A stretch of 64,000 bases of DNA from Pterobdella sp. o SKG-2022 (lineage: Eukaryota > Annelida > Clitellata > Hirudinida > Piscicolidae), in contig OZ038321.1 of NCBI GenBank assembly GCA_964035795.1, positions 24,217,454 to 24,281,453 on the forward strand, given 5' to 3'. The notes beneath the pieces were generated by a model that saw nothing but the letters and a program-made list of their open reading frames with translations, was not told where the DNA came from and did not search any database. Position 1 is the stretch's first letter; every line of letters begins with the position of its first letter. A program made the translations under genes and the position numbers. Below, in pieces: positions 29,801-39,345 of the stretch.

Positions 29801-31902
29801 ATAGTCAAAAATGGGTGAGGTTTAATGGGAAGTCATTTTGATTGTATACTATATTATCAAAAAACTTTAAACTTGCAAAAACATTAAAGCAAAGACTGTA
29901 AGCATTTATTTTAAAACATAATATTCGCACTTATTTTAATATTTTATCTAATTGAATTTAATACAAAAAAATATTTTTAATTTTTCAACAGGACCAAAAA
30001 ATTGAGTCTGGAGCAGTATAAAACTACAATGTAAAAAAGAAGGCGAAGGAATAAGATGCGAGAATACATCTTATCTTATCTCTTATTATCAATTTTCGTA
30101 AACAAAATACAGATAAAATCAATTCAATCATTAATTACATCCATTGATATTCATCCTTTCCTTATATTGAAAAAAATATAGTTTTTATTATTAAATTCCA
30201 TTAAATTATTTGGCGTCGAATTATTAATTTTTATTTTATTAATTTTTAGAAATATATAACTATGAAATCTTTACAATTTACATCTCAATCTATCTTCTGT
30301 CGTTTATTTCTAGATCTTTTTCTTATCTTTCTTATCTTTTTACATATTTTCTCTATTTTTAAAAGTTTTTTGATAATTTAAAAATATATGTAAAAAAATC
30401 AAAATTTTGAGAATATTCATTATCAAATGATTGTCTGAAAGATAGATATTTGATTTTTAAATACAATGTCTTTCTTTTTGCTCTAAATAACTATATTAAA
30501 CCCTTGATAATGTTATATTAGCTTTCAAAAAGTTCAATTTGAGTTGATTCGATTTACTTGATGTTACCAATCTATACATTCATTCATTTAAAAATTTCTT
30601 CGTTGGAAAGCTTTTTAATAAGATGGCGAGTTTAATAGACAACATACTTCTATGGTAAGAAGAACGTTAAAAATGCCTGGTGTTTTCATGTTTTATTTTT
30701 TGGTTTTGAAAACGATAAAATATTTAAAAAAAATTTTTTTTTGAGTTGATTATGAAATTTAAGTTTACATATGATAACTGAACTTTTTGTTTTTATGTGC
30801 TTGCTTATTTTCATAAAGCTAATAAAATAAATTGTAAAACATAAAATTAACCAAAGTTATAATAACAATAAAAATCTGAAAATAGAGGCAGTAAATAATA
30901 AATTATGACTGGCTCTGACAATAAAGATAACGCGATTGATAATCTCAAGTAGCCAATGATAACGACTTAAGTAATAACATCGGTAAGCATTGCTAAGTTA
31001 TTGAGCTATTTCAATATTGAATAAATACAAAACTCCCAATACAGAAACTCACAAAAACTAAATAAATTTTTTCAAACAGAGAAGGAAAATACGTATAAAA
31101 GAGAATTCAAAAGAACAAACGGTAATAAGAGCTTTACAAATGAATGCTTATCACTTTATCTCAAATGTATGTCTTATCACAAGCCTTATCTTTAATCCGA
31201 CGCTAGCCTTATCTTTCAAACTGTCAATTTTTTGTCTGCTCGGTCGATTTCTTATCTGACCGTTTATCTGCTGTTCGCCTCTGTATGTGTATGTGCTTGT
31301 GCGAGGTTTTATATTCATTTCTATGGGTTTTTGAATAGTCTTTCTTGTTTTGTGTGTGTGTTTGTATGTGGGCGTGATGAGAGGGAGAGTATATGAAAAT
31401 ATTATAAAAGTTCTCCTTATTCAGTAAAAATACTCAATTATGAATTTGAAAATGATAGTTATATTTTGAAAATCCATTAATTTTGTGTATTTATTTCTTT
31501 ATTTTTATTCATATCACTAATTTTTATTTTAAATAGTTCTTTATAAACAAAGGTTAACGCCTTCTTATTCGCTTTGCTTGTTAAAATCAATGGGTTTATA
31601 TTATTTCAGAAACTTGAAATTGAATTAATATATTTTCAAATTTATATCCAAATTATTTTTTCCAATAGTTATTTCAAAAATTTCGAGTTAAAAGCTCCAT
31701 TTTATTATGATGTCGTGATGAATAAAATGAAAGAACAACCGTAAGCAAATTTGAAATGAGAGAGAACTTGATAAACTTTGATATTCACCATAGTAATTGA
31801 TGAAAAATATAAAGAATGCATCGATTATTATTTATAAATGAAGATAATACAGAACTAGCCTAGTCTTGTTTTTAGAGGGTTTGGTTGTTTTCTACGAGAC
31901 AT
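15689..31902 (-). CDS. ZFPM: FOG / ZFPM (u-shaped-like) GATA co-factor, complete
   Basis: Five exons in transcript order: 31860-31902, 20915-21720, 20641-20758, 18936-19412 and 15689-18234. They join in frame to 3,990 nt, giving 1,329 residues. FOG proteins bind the N-terminal zinc finger of GATA factors and recruit NuRD and CtBP. Seen here in order are an N-terminal MSRRKQ motif (the NuRD/RBBP-binding signature of the family), a Lys/Asn-rich linker and a divergent PR/SET-like domain at about residues 258-350 spread over exons 2-4. A CCHC finger at 487-508 follows, then the CtBP motif PIDLS at 723-727 and CCHC fingers starting at about 791 and 896. Two adjacent C2H2 fingers lie at about 997-1050, one C2H2 at about 1141, and a final CCHC finger at about 1292. 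The AHKKYYCSSR ending of fingers is a FOG hallmark. All internal borders are GT-AG except intron 1, which uses a GC donor. Downstream neighbour on the same strand: RUNX. Confidence 0.92.
18936..19412 (-). CDS. ZFPM: FOG exon 4, end of PR-like domain
   Basis: The acceptor AACCCTAG precedes TFISCLVTKNISPDMELVAE, the closing strand of the PR/SET-like domain (WCRVTKPVPAGGLL in vertebrates). A Ser/Asn/Glu-rich linker follows. The donor TACG|GTGAGT is strong and joins to exon 5 as ITYELIHECLFC. The first ATG inside this exon is not the start, because the frame is open upstream and homologous. Confidence 0.88.
20641..20758 (-). CDS. ZFPM: FOG exon 3, middle of PR-like domain
   Basis: A 118-nt exon that is easy to miss. 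The acceptor ATTATCAG is followed by 39 codons including SNGMWLTLLRTNNSPELCNI and ending RLTLK, then the donor AAAG|GTGGTT. The block matches the CWLRTL…EANTEIH segment of the vertebrate FOG PR-like domain. The phases (0 in, 1 out) agree with exons 2 and 4, and the join reads …RLTLKGTFISCLVTKNISPD. Confidence 0.85.
20915..21720 (-). CDS. ZFPM: FOG exon 2, linker and start of PR-like domain
   Basis: The acceptor TTCTTTAG precedes a 268-codon block rich in Lys, Asn, Glu and Asp, mostly low complexity and likely disordered. It ends with VHSISTILENSHFGPYECFV, which corresponds to the SWGPF region at the start of the FOG PR-like domain. The donor is AAG|GTTCAT in phase 0. The open frame runs on to a stop at 20855, but homology and phase both stop at 20915. 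Confidence 0.82.
22950..23830 (+). mobile_element. 5'-truncated L2/CR1-like LINE, fairly young copy
   Basis: The open frame starts without an ATG (SWFSQSQLKLNLTKSEVMFV) and runs unbroken to a stop at 23728. It encodes the thumb and C-terminal part of a non-LTR reverse transcriptase: SKLKILGVTLDSNLNF, LSRLNCNALLCGQPNYLLCK, DFDRLHWLPVSQRCKFKLLW and APRLWNSLPSN. The 3' end has GCGCTATAAAAATCTTAA followed by a (TAA)n run at about 23794-23827, the expected L2-like tail. It is inserted in FOG intron 1, opposite to FOG. The intact 230-codon frame suggests that it is the youngest LINE copy here. Confidence 0.93.
25370..25550. promoter_or_regulatory. GC-richer block with GATA cores, possible enhancer
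   Basis: This block stands out from the AT-rich intron by its GC content and lack of homopolymers. It carries GCTTATCTTG at about 25375, AGATATTATCGG near 25463 and GATGAGATAAAG near 25508. On the minus strand one frame is open for about 55 codons without a recognisable family. A conserved regulatory element is the likelier reading; an unrecognised alternative FOG exon is possible. Confidence 0.35.
27855..27940. repeat. 32-bp tandem repeat, three copies
   Basis: The unit containing TTTTCATTAAACTTCCTATA recurs with a period of 32 bases; CATTAAAC begins at 27860, 27892 and 27924. The third copy has one substitution (CTTCTTATA). It is a simple intronic minisatellite in FOG intron 1 with no evident function. 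Confidence 0.85.
31145..31270. promoter_or_regulatory. Dense GATA-site cluster in FOG intron 1
   Basis: Seven TTATC cores lie within about 125 bases (starting near 31148, 31156, 31174, 31186, 31209, 31252 and 31264), each in a GATA-factor context such as CTTATCT, CTTATCA or TTTATCTG and all in the same orientation on the plus strand. The cluster lies about 600 bases inside intron 1 from FOG exon 1. GATA factors are the known partners of FOG, so feedback control of FOG by GATA is a natural inference. The motifs are seen; their function is not shown. Confidence 0.6.
31860..31902 (-). CDS. ZFPM: FOG exon 1, NuRD-binding N-terminus
   Basis: The ATG at 31900-31902 opens MSRRKQPNPLKTRL, nearly the conserved FOG N-terminus (MSRRKQxNP…). 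The codon after Leu-14 is split. The only donor in the right phase is G|GCTAGT, a GC donor rather than GT. Joined to exon 2 it gives …KTRLVEEMEMH, which aligns with the vertebrate order (…IKRSLGDMEA…). Two other introns in the window also use GC donors, which supports this reading. An alternative is a GT donor three bases later (TA|GTTCTG), but this breaks the phase unless another exon intervenes. Confidence 0.8.
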
Positions 31903-32290
31903 GCCACTACGACTACATGCGAACACAGCCACACCGAATGGCTCGAGTCTTTCTTGAGGCTTCTCTTTAATTTTTTCGGATTCAATGATCTTTCATGGTT
32001 TTCAAGTTCGTAAGTTTATAAAAATATTCGTGTTGTTGAAACTTTGATTTTATGCCATTTTCAGTGTTTTATATGCTTTGAAGTGATTTTTTTTATTCCT
32101 TTCTCCCATGCACTACTGATGAAGTTTTCTCCTTTATTTCGATGAGGTTAAGAATTAAATATGTTGAATAATTATGTCACATTTATAATTTCGTTCCAAC
32201 AAGTTTTGAGTAAGTCAACAGTAAATTAAAATTCTCAGCGTAATTCGTTCATCGAATGGTTACTTCACTATCTGCGAATATTTGCATGGC

Positions 32291-32319
32291 GTCTGACACT
32301 TAAGACGCGCCTATATATA
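32291..32319 (-). promoter_or_regulatory. Probable FOG core promoter (TATA box and initiator)
   Basis: On the minus strand TATATATA (32312-32319) sits in a GC-richer context (GGAGTATATATAGGCGCG). An initiator-like TCAGAC follows at 32291-32296, about 25 bases downstream. This would give a 5' UTR of about 390 bases to the FOG ATG at 31902, with a short upstream ATG frame near 32286. The position and strand fit the FOG gene and no other gene nearby. Confidence 0.5.
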
Positions 32320-32419
32320 CTCCCCATATGCCATATGTATGGCTATATCAAGCACCGATTCACTAGCGAAACTATATTCATTTATCAAAACTAAATTTTC
32401 ATTTTAAAAGATTAATTTT

Positions 32420-35400
32420 TGTTTTGTTTATATAATATTCAAAAGTTAAATTCAATGGAGTATCTATAAATAATGAATAAAAATAATTTTTATAAAATTC
32501 AAGCAACAAGCATAAAAAAAATAATAAAAAAAAAGAAAATAATAAAGATAAGGAATGAGAAAGATTTGCCACAAGAAAGCGTTGAATCAAGACTAAAACA
32601 GGTTAGATTGCCTACGTCTACACGCCTCAATACCTGGCCGGCGTCCTAATTCTTTTTATCTATTCTCATTCCTTATGCCTCTGACTTTTCGTGCTGATTT
32701 TCATCATTTTCGAAATGAAGCTTCAGTTTTGAAGGTATATTAAATTGTATAAAAAAGAGATGGTTATGAATAAAAGCAGAAATCGGTGGTACAGTTTTTT
32801 GAGAGTTTATAAAATACTTGCAATTTTAATTGAAAAATACAAAGTTTGATAGTTGTAAAAAAATAATTTTGAAAAAATATTTTAATTATTGAATAAAAAT
32901 AATGTGAATATAAGTTCTACATCTTTTGTACGCCAAATTTAACTAAGGTTGTTTAAATAAATGTAAAAATAAACATACTAAAGTGAGAAAAATTTTCAGA
33001 AATCAACAATAAATTTGGGATAGTCCGCAAATATTCATGATATAAAAATGAACAAAAGGTAATAAGAGTGCTGAGATGATACGTGAGTGAAAGTTGGATT
33101 CGAGGGTGGTCACATTTGATTTTTTATATGACTAATAAGTTCTTAACAATGTTATTTTGATTAAATATATAATAAATTGAGTGTTTTGATGAAACTCGTT
33201 ATTTTTCGAAACCAGTGTTTTTGTCTCAAGTGAACAGAATTATATAAAATTTTCGTGAGCATTTTTCCAAAGACTTTCAAGGCTTTGAGGCACTATGTTA
33301 TTTTGGATCATCCACATATACAAATATTTCAAACATGGGAGTATTGTATTCATCGTCCTAAACCTTATTGCTAAAATTTTATCATCTATAAAGTTTTTAA
33401 ACGTAGACTCTTGCGTATTTCATAAAAAACTTCAAACCGAACGAGTTCAAAATGTAATACGATTCCCATCAAAGGTAGGTCAGAGTGGAATGACATTTAG
33501 TTTTGTTATATTGTGGACGTATTGAATCGATCCAAAAATTTCACGGAAAGTTGTAACAACTGTGATATTCTAATTTTTCAGAATATTTTAAATACCGATA
33601 TTTCATCAATAAGCGATTCGAAACATCCCAACTGTGAAATTTTCACGTTCGTTTTAACACAATTAATGAATAGCATTTAAATACATTCACGATTAAGAAA
33701 TTTGAGTAGAGCAGTGAAAAAATTGAAAAAAAATTATCAAAATGAAATGATTTCTCGACTGTTTAGAAAAAAAATTTTAATTCTAACAAAATATTCAATT
33801 TCATTAAATTTAAATGAGTTCTCTGCTACCTATCTATCCAATCCAATCTAAAAGCAAAACGATGCGATGAGGGTTCATGGAGAGCAAGCGAGAACGAGTT
33901 AGGCATATATAATTTATCAAACTTTCAATCCTCTAAGTAATCTGAATTTAAAAACTTGATGTTTTTTCCATTTTTATCGAAATATTTTTAATCAATTATT
34001 TCACAAAATAAAAAAACTATTTGTGAATGCTCAATAAAATGTAACTTTTATTTAAAGAAATAAAATAAAAGAATTTTTGAAAAAACAAGCGTGATAGAAA
34101 ACTTCAGAAAGTAAGGCTTCTGATCAATCCTACGATGCATCTGATAACATCGCGTGTCTCTACAAACAGATCTAGCATTAATATTTATGAAACATTAGCG
34201 TTCTTATAAGATCACAAACACCTTTTGATGTTATCGACAACTTATACTACTTCTAATGTTTATTTTGAGTTTTTTCAGCTTGGTTTTCACTCAAAGTATT
34301 GTTTTATTCCATAAATAAAGACTAAAATATTCCGTATTTTTGTTGATTTATACTACCGTTTTTTAGAGAAAAAGTACAAACATTTTTTAGATAAGCATAA
34401 GTCATTTTTGATATTTAATGAAACACTCTTATTTTTTTGTTTTAATAATCTTTTAATATTTTTAAAAAAACAATTCTGTCTTTCCATAAACAAATTTATG
34501 AGACAATACAACTCAAAACATAGATGAAATTTGCAAAAAAACAGTATTCCAAAGATACGAGATTTGATACCCTAATTAAATAACTATAACAATCTGCAGC
34601 TCCAATAAAACGCTCTATCAATTTCTAATTTTTCTTCATTTCTCAACAAGACTCACGCTCAATAAGCCTTTTTTCGTTCAGTTTCAAGACTCATTTATAC
34701 CCTTTTTCACACCAGCCTTAATTTTTCACAAAATATCATGAACGCATACATGAGAAAGTTTAGGAAAAGATATATAAAAAGACGTTTTGACAAAGTTTCA
34801 AAAAATATAAAAAGTAATCAAACGTTTTATAACTTAGCTTTATTGAGCTAATAATATTTATTCAATTTTTTACTGAGTGACTAACAAAAGTTTTAGTTCC
34901 TTTTCAATAAAATATGACACGCTGAAATAAACTGTGAAAAAAGTTTTGAAACTCGAATTAGTTTATTAGCTGAGAGATTTATTGGTGATGAATTTTATTA
35001 AGATTAAAAAGCAGTAGTATTTTTGGTTGGATCGGTAATGTGGCAAAGATGAAAACACTTGCGGTACAAAAATCTACTGAAAACGTGAGGGTGAGAGAAC
35101 AAAACTCTTGTCAAGGAGCAATAAAAAGATAATGCAGCTAACAAGAGTGGACATGCCGGGTGGTGTCAATTGCATAAACTGAAAACCATTGTATCTGTCT
35201 TACAGGTTTTTCAGACAAAACAGCATTCAATCAAAAATATACAACTATTTAAAATGGTTTTATTAATACAGCGCGTTTTGATATCTATTTTCTCCATTTT
35301 CAAATAACTGTTATTAGTTATCTTAAGATCATATAAAATAGATATGGAAAAGCTTTGTATTAATAAGGATATTATAATAGATCTTGTTTTTCACCTTTAT

Positions 35401-36045
35401 TGAACTTGCTGCTCATAAAGTATAGCCAATTCAAAAAAAGCTACTCTGAGTATATATTATATACATTTTAATATACATTTTCATATGAAAACCAAAACCT
35501 ATCATAAATTATTTTCTTAAATTTTAAAAATTATTTTTTTGCTTAAAATAGGGTAGTTTCATTATTTTATGAAGTTACAATCCAATTTTGATTTAATTAA
35601 AATTTTTTCCTACACTATAAAATAGAGATTCCGTTTTCAATGATTGTGTTTGTCTAAGGTTGAGAACAACTATAATAAGAGATAACTTCAATCAACAATT
35701 ATAATTTTTGAGGGTCATTTTCTAAGGCATCTTATAGCAAATCGATGGACTTTTTATTAATTTCTCATCAACTATTCTATATTATTGTAGTTTAATAAAT
35801 TTTAATACTTTTGAAGGGATTGAATTACTAACCCATATTTTTGTTTCATTAGCAAAAATATTCTAGAATTAATAATTAAACTAAATATTAGAAATAATTA
35901 TATTGAAGAAAATTTTATAGTTAAGTTGTACACAAAATATTTTCATGATTATTAATTAATTATCTTGTTTGGAAAAAAATGGAAAAACTATTTATCGAGT
36001 AAATATAATGTTTTAACTCAAGCGGAATACATCTAGAAGTTTAAG
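32420..36045. other. Intergenic, AT-rich
   Basis: I see no supported gene. A GC-richer patch near 32600-32660 could be an upstream regulatory element of FOG. A 76-codon open frame at 33295-33525 (+) has no signal peptide, domain or splice context that I can recognise and is treated as chance. Confidence 0.5.
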
Positions 36046-36260
36046 TAATGTGGTATTTATAAAGCACTGCCTGGAGGTCGTTCCCGTGGTAGACCCGCAA
36101 AAACTTGGTTGAGTTACGTTGAAAAGGATATAGAATTCTATGGCCTGGAAAAGGCGAATCCACTCAAAAGAGCTGAGTGGAGAAAATGTATTAGCCGACT
36201 GCTGTATACCCCAGCTACTGGGACGCCTACAACAGTATAATCTAATATGGATATTATTAT
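36046..36260 (+). mobile_element. 3' end of a LINE reverse-transcriptase ORF
   Basis: A 58-codon frame (36067-36240) reads GRSRGRPAKTWLSYVEKDIE, then GLEKANPLKRAEWRKCI, and ends before a short (TAT)n run. This is the usual C-terminal block of many non-LTR retrotransposon ORF2 proteins (RGRPxxxW … W). The element is cut at its 5' side, directly next to a GTATTTATAAAGCAC motif that is the tail of the SINE family in this window, so one element may have inserted next to or into another. Confidence 0.7.
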
Positions 36261-36334
36261 TATTCATTTTTCTATGTTATTTAAAGCACATTGAAATTAT
36301 AGCAATACAAATATGAAATTAGTGTTAATTATTG

Positions 36335-36410
36335 GTCCGATGCAGCACTTGAACTCGGCAACTTTAGATAATTAGTTTCTTGCTATACTAGCTCAGCTAT
36401 ACGGGTCGAA
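36335..36410 (-). repeat. tRNA-like SINE head fragment
   Basis: Read on the minus strand, CCGTATAGCTGAGCTAGTAT resembles a tRNA A box and GAGTTCAAGTGC a B box. It resembles the tRNA-like heads at 50.3, 51.7 and 54.1 kb, including the shared ATTATCTAAAGTT block. It is not a functional tRNA, as the arms do not pair fully. Confidence 0.55.
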
Positions 36411-37190
36411 TGCAAAATAAAAAAGCAATAACAACAGAAATCTAAAAATAAATAATTATTTTCAATTAGAGTTATTTTATTAGAATTTTATAAATTTATA
36501 AGATTCATCTCGGTCGTTCAAGTGAAGTAGTACAATGAATTTTTGCATTCTGAAGCCTACCGAATAAAATAAAACTTCAGTAAAAATAAAGCAAAATTTT
36601 TAAGACTCAGTATTTTTTGAAAGAAATGAAAAAATATTAAAAAAAAAATGTTGTTTCAAGTCTAAGGAAATCCAAAATCAGATTTTAAATAAACATTGAA
36701 TCAATTCTTCCCTTTCAAAAACTAACAATTTTAAGTTCGGCTCTTTCGTTAGAATTTGAATCTTTATGAGGATAGAGCTAGTGAAATGGAAAGCTGGTTT
36801 CAAAATAAAATTTTTGAAAAATTTTTAATATTTAAAACCAAGAACTACAAAACAACTCAAAAAAATTCCTTAGAATATTGAAATTTGCTTCATTCACATT
36901 TAATCCAGCTACAAACTTAATGTACTCATCTTGTTTTTGTGAAACAAAAATTCATATTTTTATATAAAAAAGGTCATATTAGTTTCCCATCAAGTAGCGC
37001 CCTATAAAAACTGTCAGTAGAGAAACCCTTGTTCTAAGACCACTCAATTGTCGATTCACTTCATCTTCTCAGGTAACTTATAGGCTTCTTCAAAAGTTAA
37101 ATTACAAATTTCCGCATATTTTGAGAAATTTATATTAAATTCATGTTAACGAAAACAAAATCAATATAAGATACTACAAAACGTGTTTGA

Positions 37191-37520
37191 GAACTGGAAA
37201 CCATTACAGAAACACATTAAAAGACGAAGTAGACATGCCACAAAAAGACAGTCCATAGGCAATACTGTTTGCTGTAATGAATCTCCAAAATTCATTCAAC
37301 AGTATAAGACATGAGAAGCGTCAAAAAATAGGGCCACAGTTTTGACACACGCAATTAAAGAAAAAGCTTTAACTAGCCTGGATGAAACCAAACAAAACGC
37401 TTTAATACATAAAGTTGAATGGAAGAACCAGACATTGAATAAACACAACAGAGAACAAAAAAAAACTGCTGTAATGATTAGAAAAAAACTCTTTAAAATT
37501 ATAGTGTATTACAGTGAATA
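37191..37520 (+). pseudogene. Decayed ORF, origin unknown
   Basis: One plus-strand frame stays open for about 100 codons apart from a single TGA near 37310. Basic peptides include IKRRSRHATKRQSIGNTVCC and LTHAIKEKALTSLDETKQNA, then IHKVEWKNQTLNKHNREQ. The composition is protein-like, but I recognise no family. The lack of an ATG and the internal stop suggest an old transposase or retro-copy fragment. It could also be chance. Confidence 0.3.
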
Positions 37521-38184
37521 AACCAAAACAAGAAATTTTGTGGTCAAAGTCTATGAATCCTAGTTAGTGAAAACGTCGAGAAGTTGATTGCACGAAAAAA
37601 CTAGATGAAAGCTATCTACACGTATTAATTATCAATATTATGAGTTTTCACCGACATTCTGAGTTGATCAAATAATGAACTGATAATCATAGACCACGTG
37701 GAAAAATAACAGTTAGCAACTTACTGAACGCTATACATAAAACCAAATAAACTAGAGTTTGTGAAGGTCAGCTGCATGGCTCATATCGCAAGAATATTAT
37801 ATTCAGAAATTTTTTAAAAAATACTTCACGAACATTCTAGAAAACTTGAAAAAATAAATTGGCACAGAAAAAATATAACAAAATTTCTGAAGCATGAAAA
37901 AAATTTTTGTTAAATTATATTGCATATTAGAACTATTTACAGAGTGCTTACACGGTATTTCTAACGCTTGTGCAATATGTACACTGTAGTGTATAAGCTA
38001 TTCCGGAAAGCAGGAGTGAGGCGTATGGGAAAGGCAATGTATTCAGAAAACATTGTTTTAAAGATCTTTGAAAGTACTTTTTGAAATAATTGGATTGAAA
38101 AAACTAAATGAAACTTGAAGTTAATTCTTGAAAAATTTACTAAGCAGATATTATAAGGATGTTACTTTTGTTTTACGAAGTAAA

Positions 38185-39345
38185 ATGAAAACCATTATGG
38201 TGACGCTGTGCATAATATTGTTTTTAATTTGCTCTGTCTCACAAGCAACAATAAGTATTGAACCTCACAAAGAGATACCCTGTGTTTACCAGGGTCACTT
38301 AAAAACTAAACAAAGTTGGTTCGGATTTCTAGCAAATATAAGTGTAATTAGTTCTGCAAGAATGACTTTTGAACTCATTTATCCTGCAAATTTTTGCTGC
38401 CAAAAAATTGTATTTTACAGTGATGATAAAATTAATCTTGTAAATCATAAGCTTAGTTGTTATCAAAAGTTTCATCTTTCTAAGCCAGAGGATGACCAAA
38501 TCCTCAGACTGACACCAAAGTTTCCTTGGTCAGGATGTCATTTAATTCATCAAAGTGGACAATCATTTTACATTTGTGAAGGTGGTCGTAGTTTCATTGT
38601 AGAAAAAGAAAACACAAAAGCAGGGAGCTGGTATTTGGCGGTAATGAATTGTGATACAATTTACGGTTTGAATCTCCAATACAGATTCAGCGTTTATGGA
38701 CAGGTTGGTGTTTGCAGAGCGGATTTGTTTAGTAAAGGTCTCAACCCTTTATCCCCACAAACATTTCCTGTAGCAAAAGCACAAATGAGAAATAATGAAG
38801 TTGAAGATGATTATTTATCTACAACAACTTGTACTTATTCTGGTGAACTCAACACAACATCAAATTGGCATGGTTTTATAGCAAATACTTCGATTGCTCG
38901 AGGAGGAGGGTTTCAATTCGAGTTTTCTTATCCAATTCAGATGAAAACTCAACGCATTATACTTTATGGTCCAACTGAAGTTGATTCTTTGAAAGAAGGA
39001 ACAACGTGCTGGCAAAAAAATAGTGCTATAAGCCGTAAAGATGCTAATGAAAGAATAATCGAATTAGCAATACACGCATCATGGAATGGTTGTGTGTTGA
39101 AGAACCCAACAACGACTGATGCTATGGTTGTTTGCAAAGGTCAAAGACATTTCAATGACCAGCAGAAGTTTTTTATTGCAGTTTCAAAGTGTGACGACAC
39201 TATAGGAATCTACCTCAAATACCATATACATGTGTTTGCTTTCAATGGAAAATACTGCTCTCACAGCCTTCCTATCGCACCAACAACCTTCAGTTATACC
39301 TGGATATGTTATATTCTGGGAGTCATTGTCTTGAATTATATTTAA
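38185..39345 (+). CDS. Secreted, GPI-type protein with twin GPR180/TMEM145-like domains
   Basis: A single exon encodes 386 residues. The ATG at 38185 is preferred because it gives a clean signal peptide (MKTIMVTLCIILFLICSVSQ); upstream in-frame codons lack an ATG. Two related domains follow, at about residues 31-180 and 212-365. Each has an initial Cys (PCVYQG, TCTYSG), a W-x-GF-A-N block, F-x-YP, an IxxYxx block, a WSGC or WNGC motif, a CEGGR-S-F or CKGQR-H-F motif, and a final WYLAVMNC or FFIAVSKC with a beta-rich end. This pattern matches the N-terminal GOLD-like ectodomain of GPR180/TMEM145 proteins, which normally precedes seven membrane helices. Here there are no seven helices, only a hydrophobic C-terminus (TWICYILGVIVLNYI) that fits a GPI-attachment signal. 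Function unknown. The intronless structure suggests a retrocopy origin or a lineage-specific gene. Confidence 0.8.
   Translation: MKTIMVTLCIILFLICSVSQATISIEPHKEIPCVYQGHLKTKQSWFGFLANISVISSARMTFELIYPANFCCQKIVFYSDDKINLVNHKLSCYQKFHLSKPEDDQILRLTPKFPWSGCHLIHQSGQSFYICEGGRSFIVEKENTKAGSWYLAVMNCDTIYGLNLQYRFSVYGQVGVCRADLFSKGLNPLSPQTFPVAKAQMRNNEVEDDYLSTTTCTYSGELNTTSNWHGFIANTSIARGGGFQFEFSYPIQMKTQRIILYGPTEVDSLKEGTTCWQKNSAISRKDANERIIELAIHASWNGCVLKNPTTTDAMVVCKGQRHFNDQQKFFIAVSKCDDTIGIYLKYHIHVFAFNGKYCSHSLPIAPTTFSYTWICYILGVIVLNYI

Larger units (their letters stand above)
21721..31859 (-). other. FOG intron 1 (about 10 kb)
   Basis: The span between exon 1 and exon 2. It contains a LINE (22950-23830), a 32-bp tandem repeat (27855-27940), a GC-richer block (25370-25550) and many GATA motifs, including CTTATC or TTATCT cores near 24570-24595, 24930, 25375, 26640, 27200-27260, 28380, 30065-30085 and the dense cluster at 31145-31270. 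I see no further coding exon that I can support. The open frames near 24,000-24,226 on both strands look like chance. Confidence 0.7.

Noticed and set aside
33295..33525. 76-codon plus-strand frame
   Set aside because: There is no domain, splice context or upstream signal; the composition fits chance in AT-rich DNA.
38128..38184. Longer N-terminus for the twin-domain gene
   Set aside because: The upstream extension begins at TTG, not ATG, and would bury the clear signal peptide that starts at 38185.
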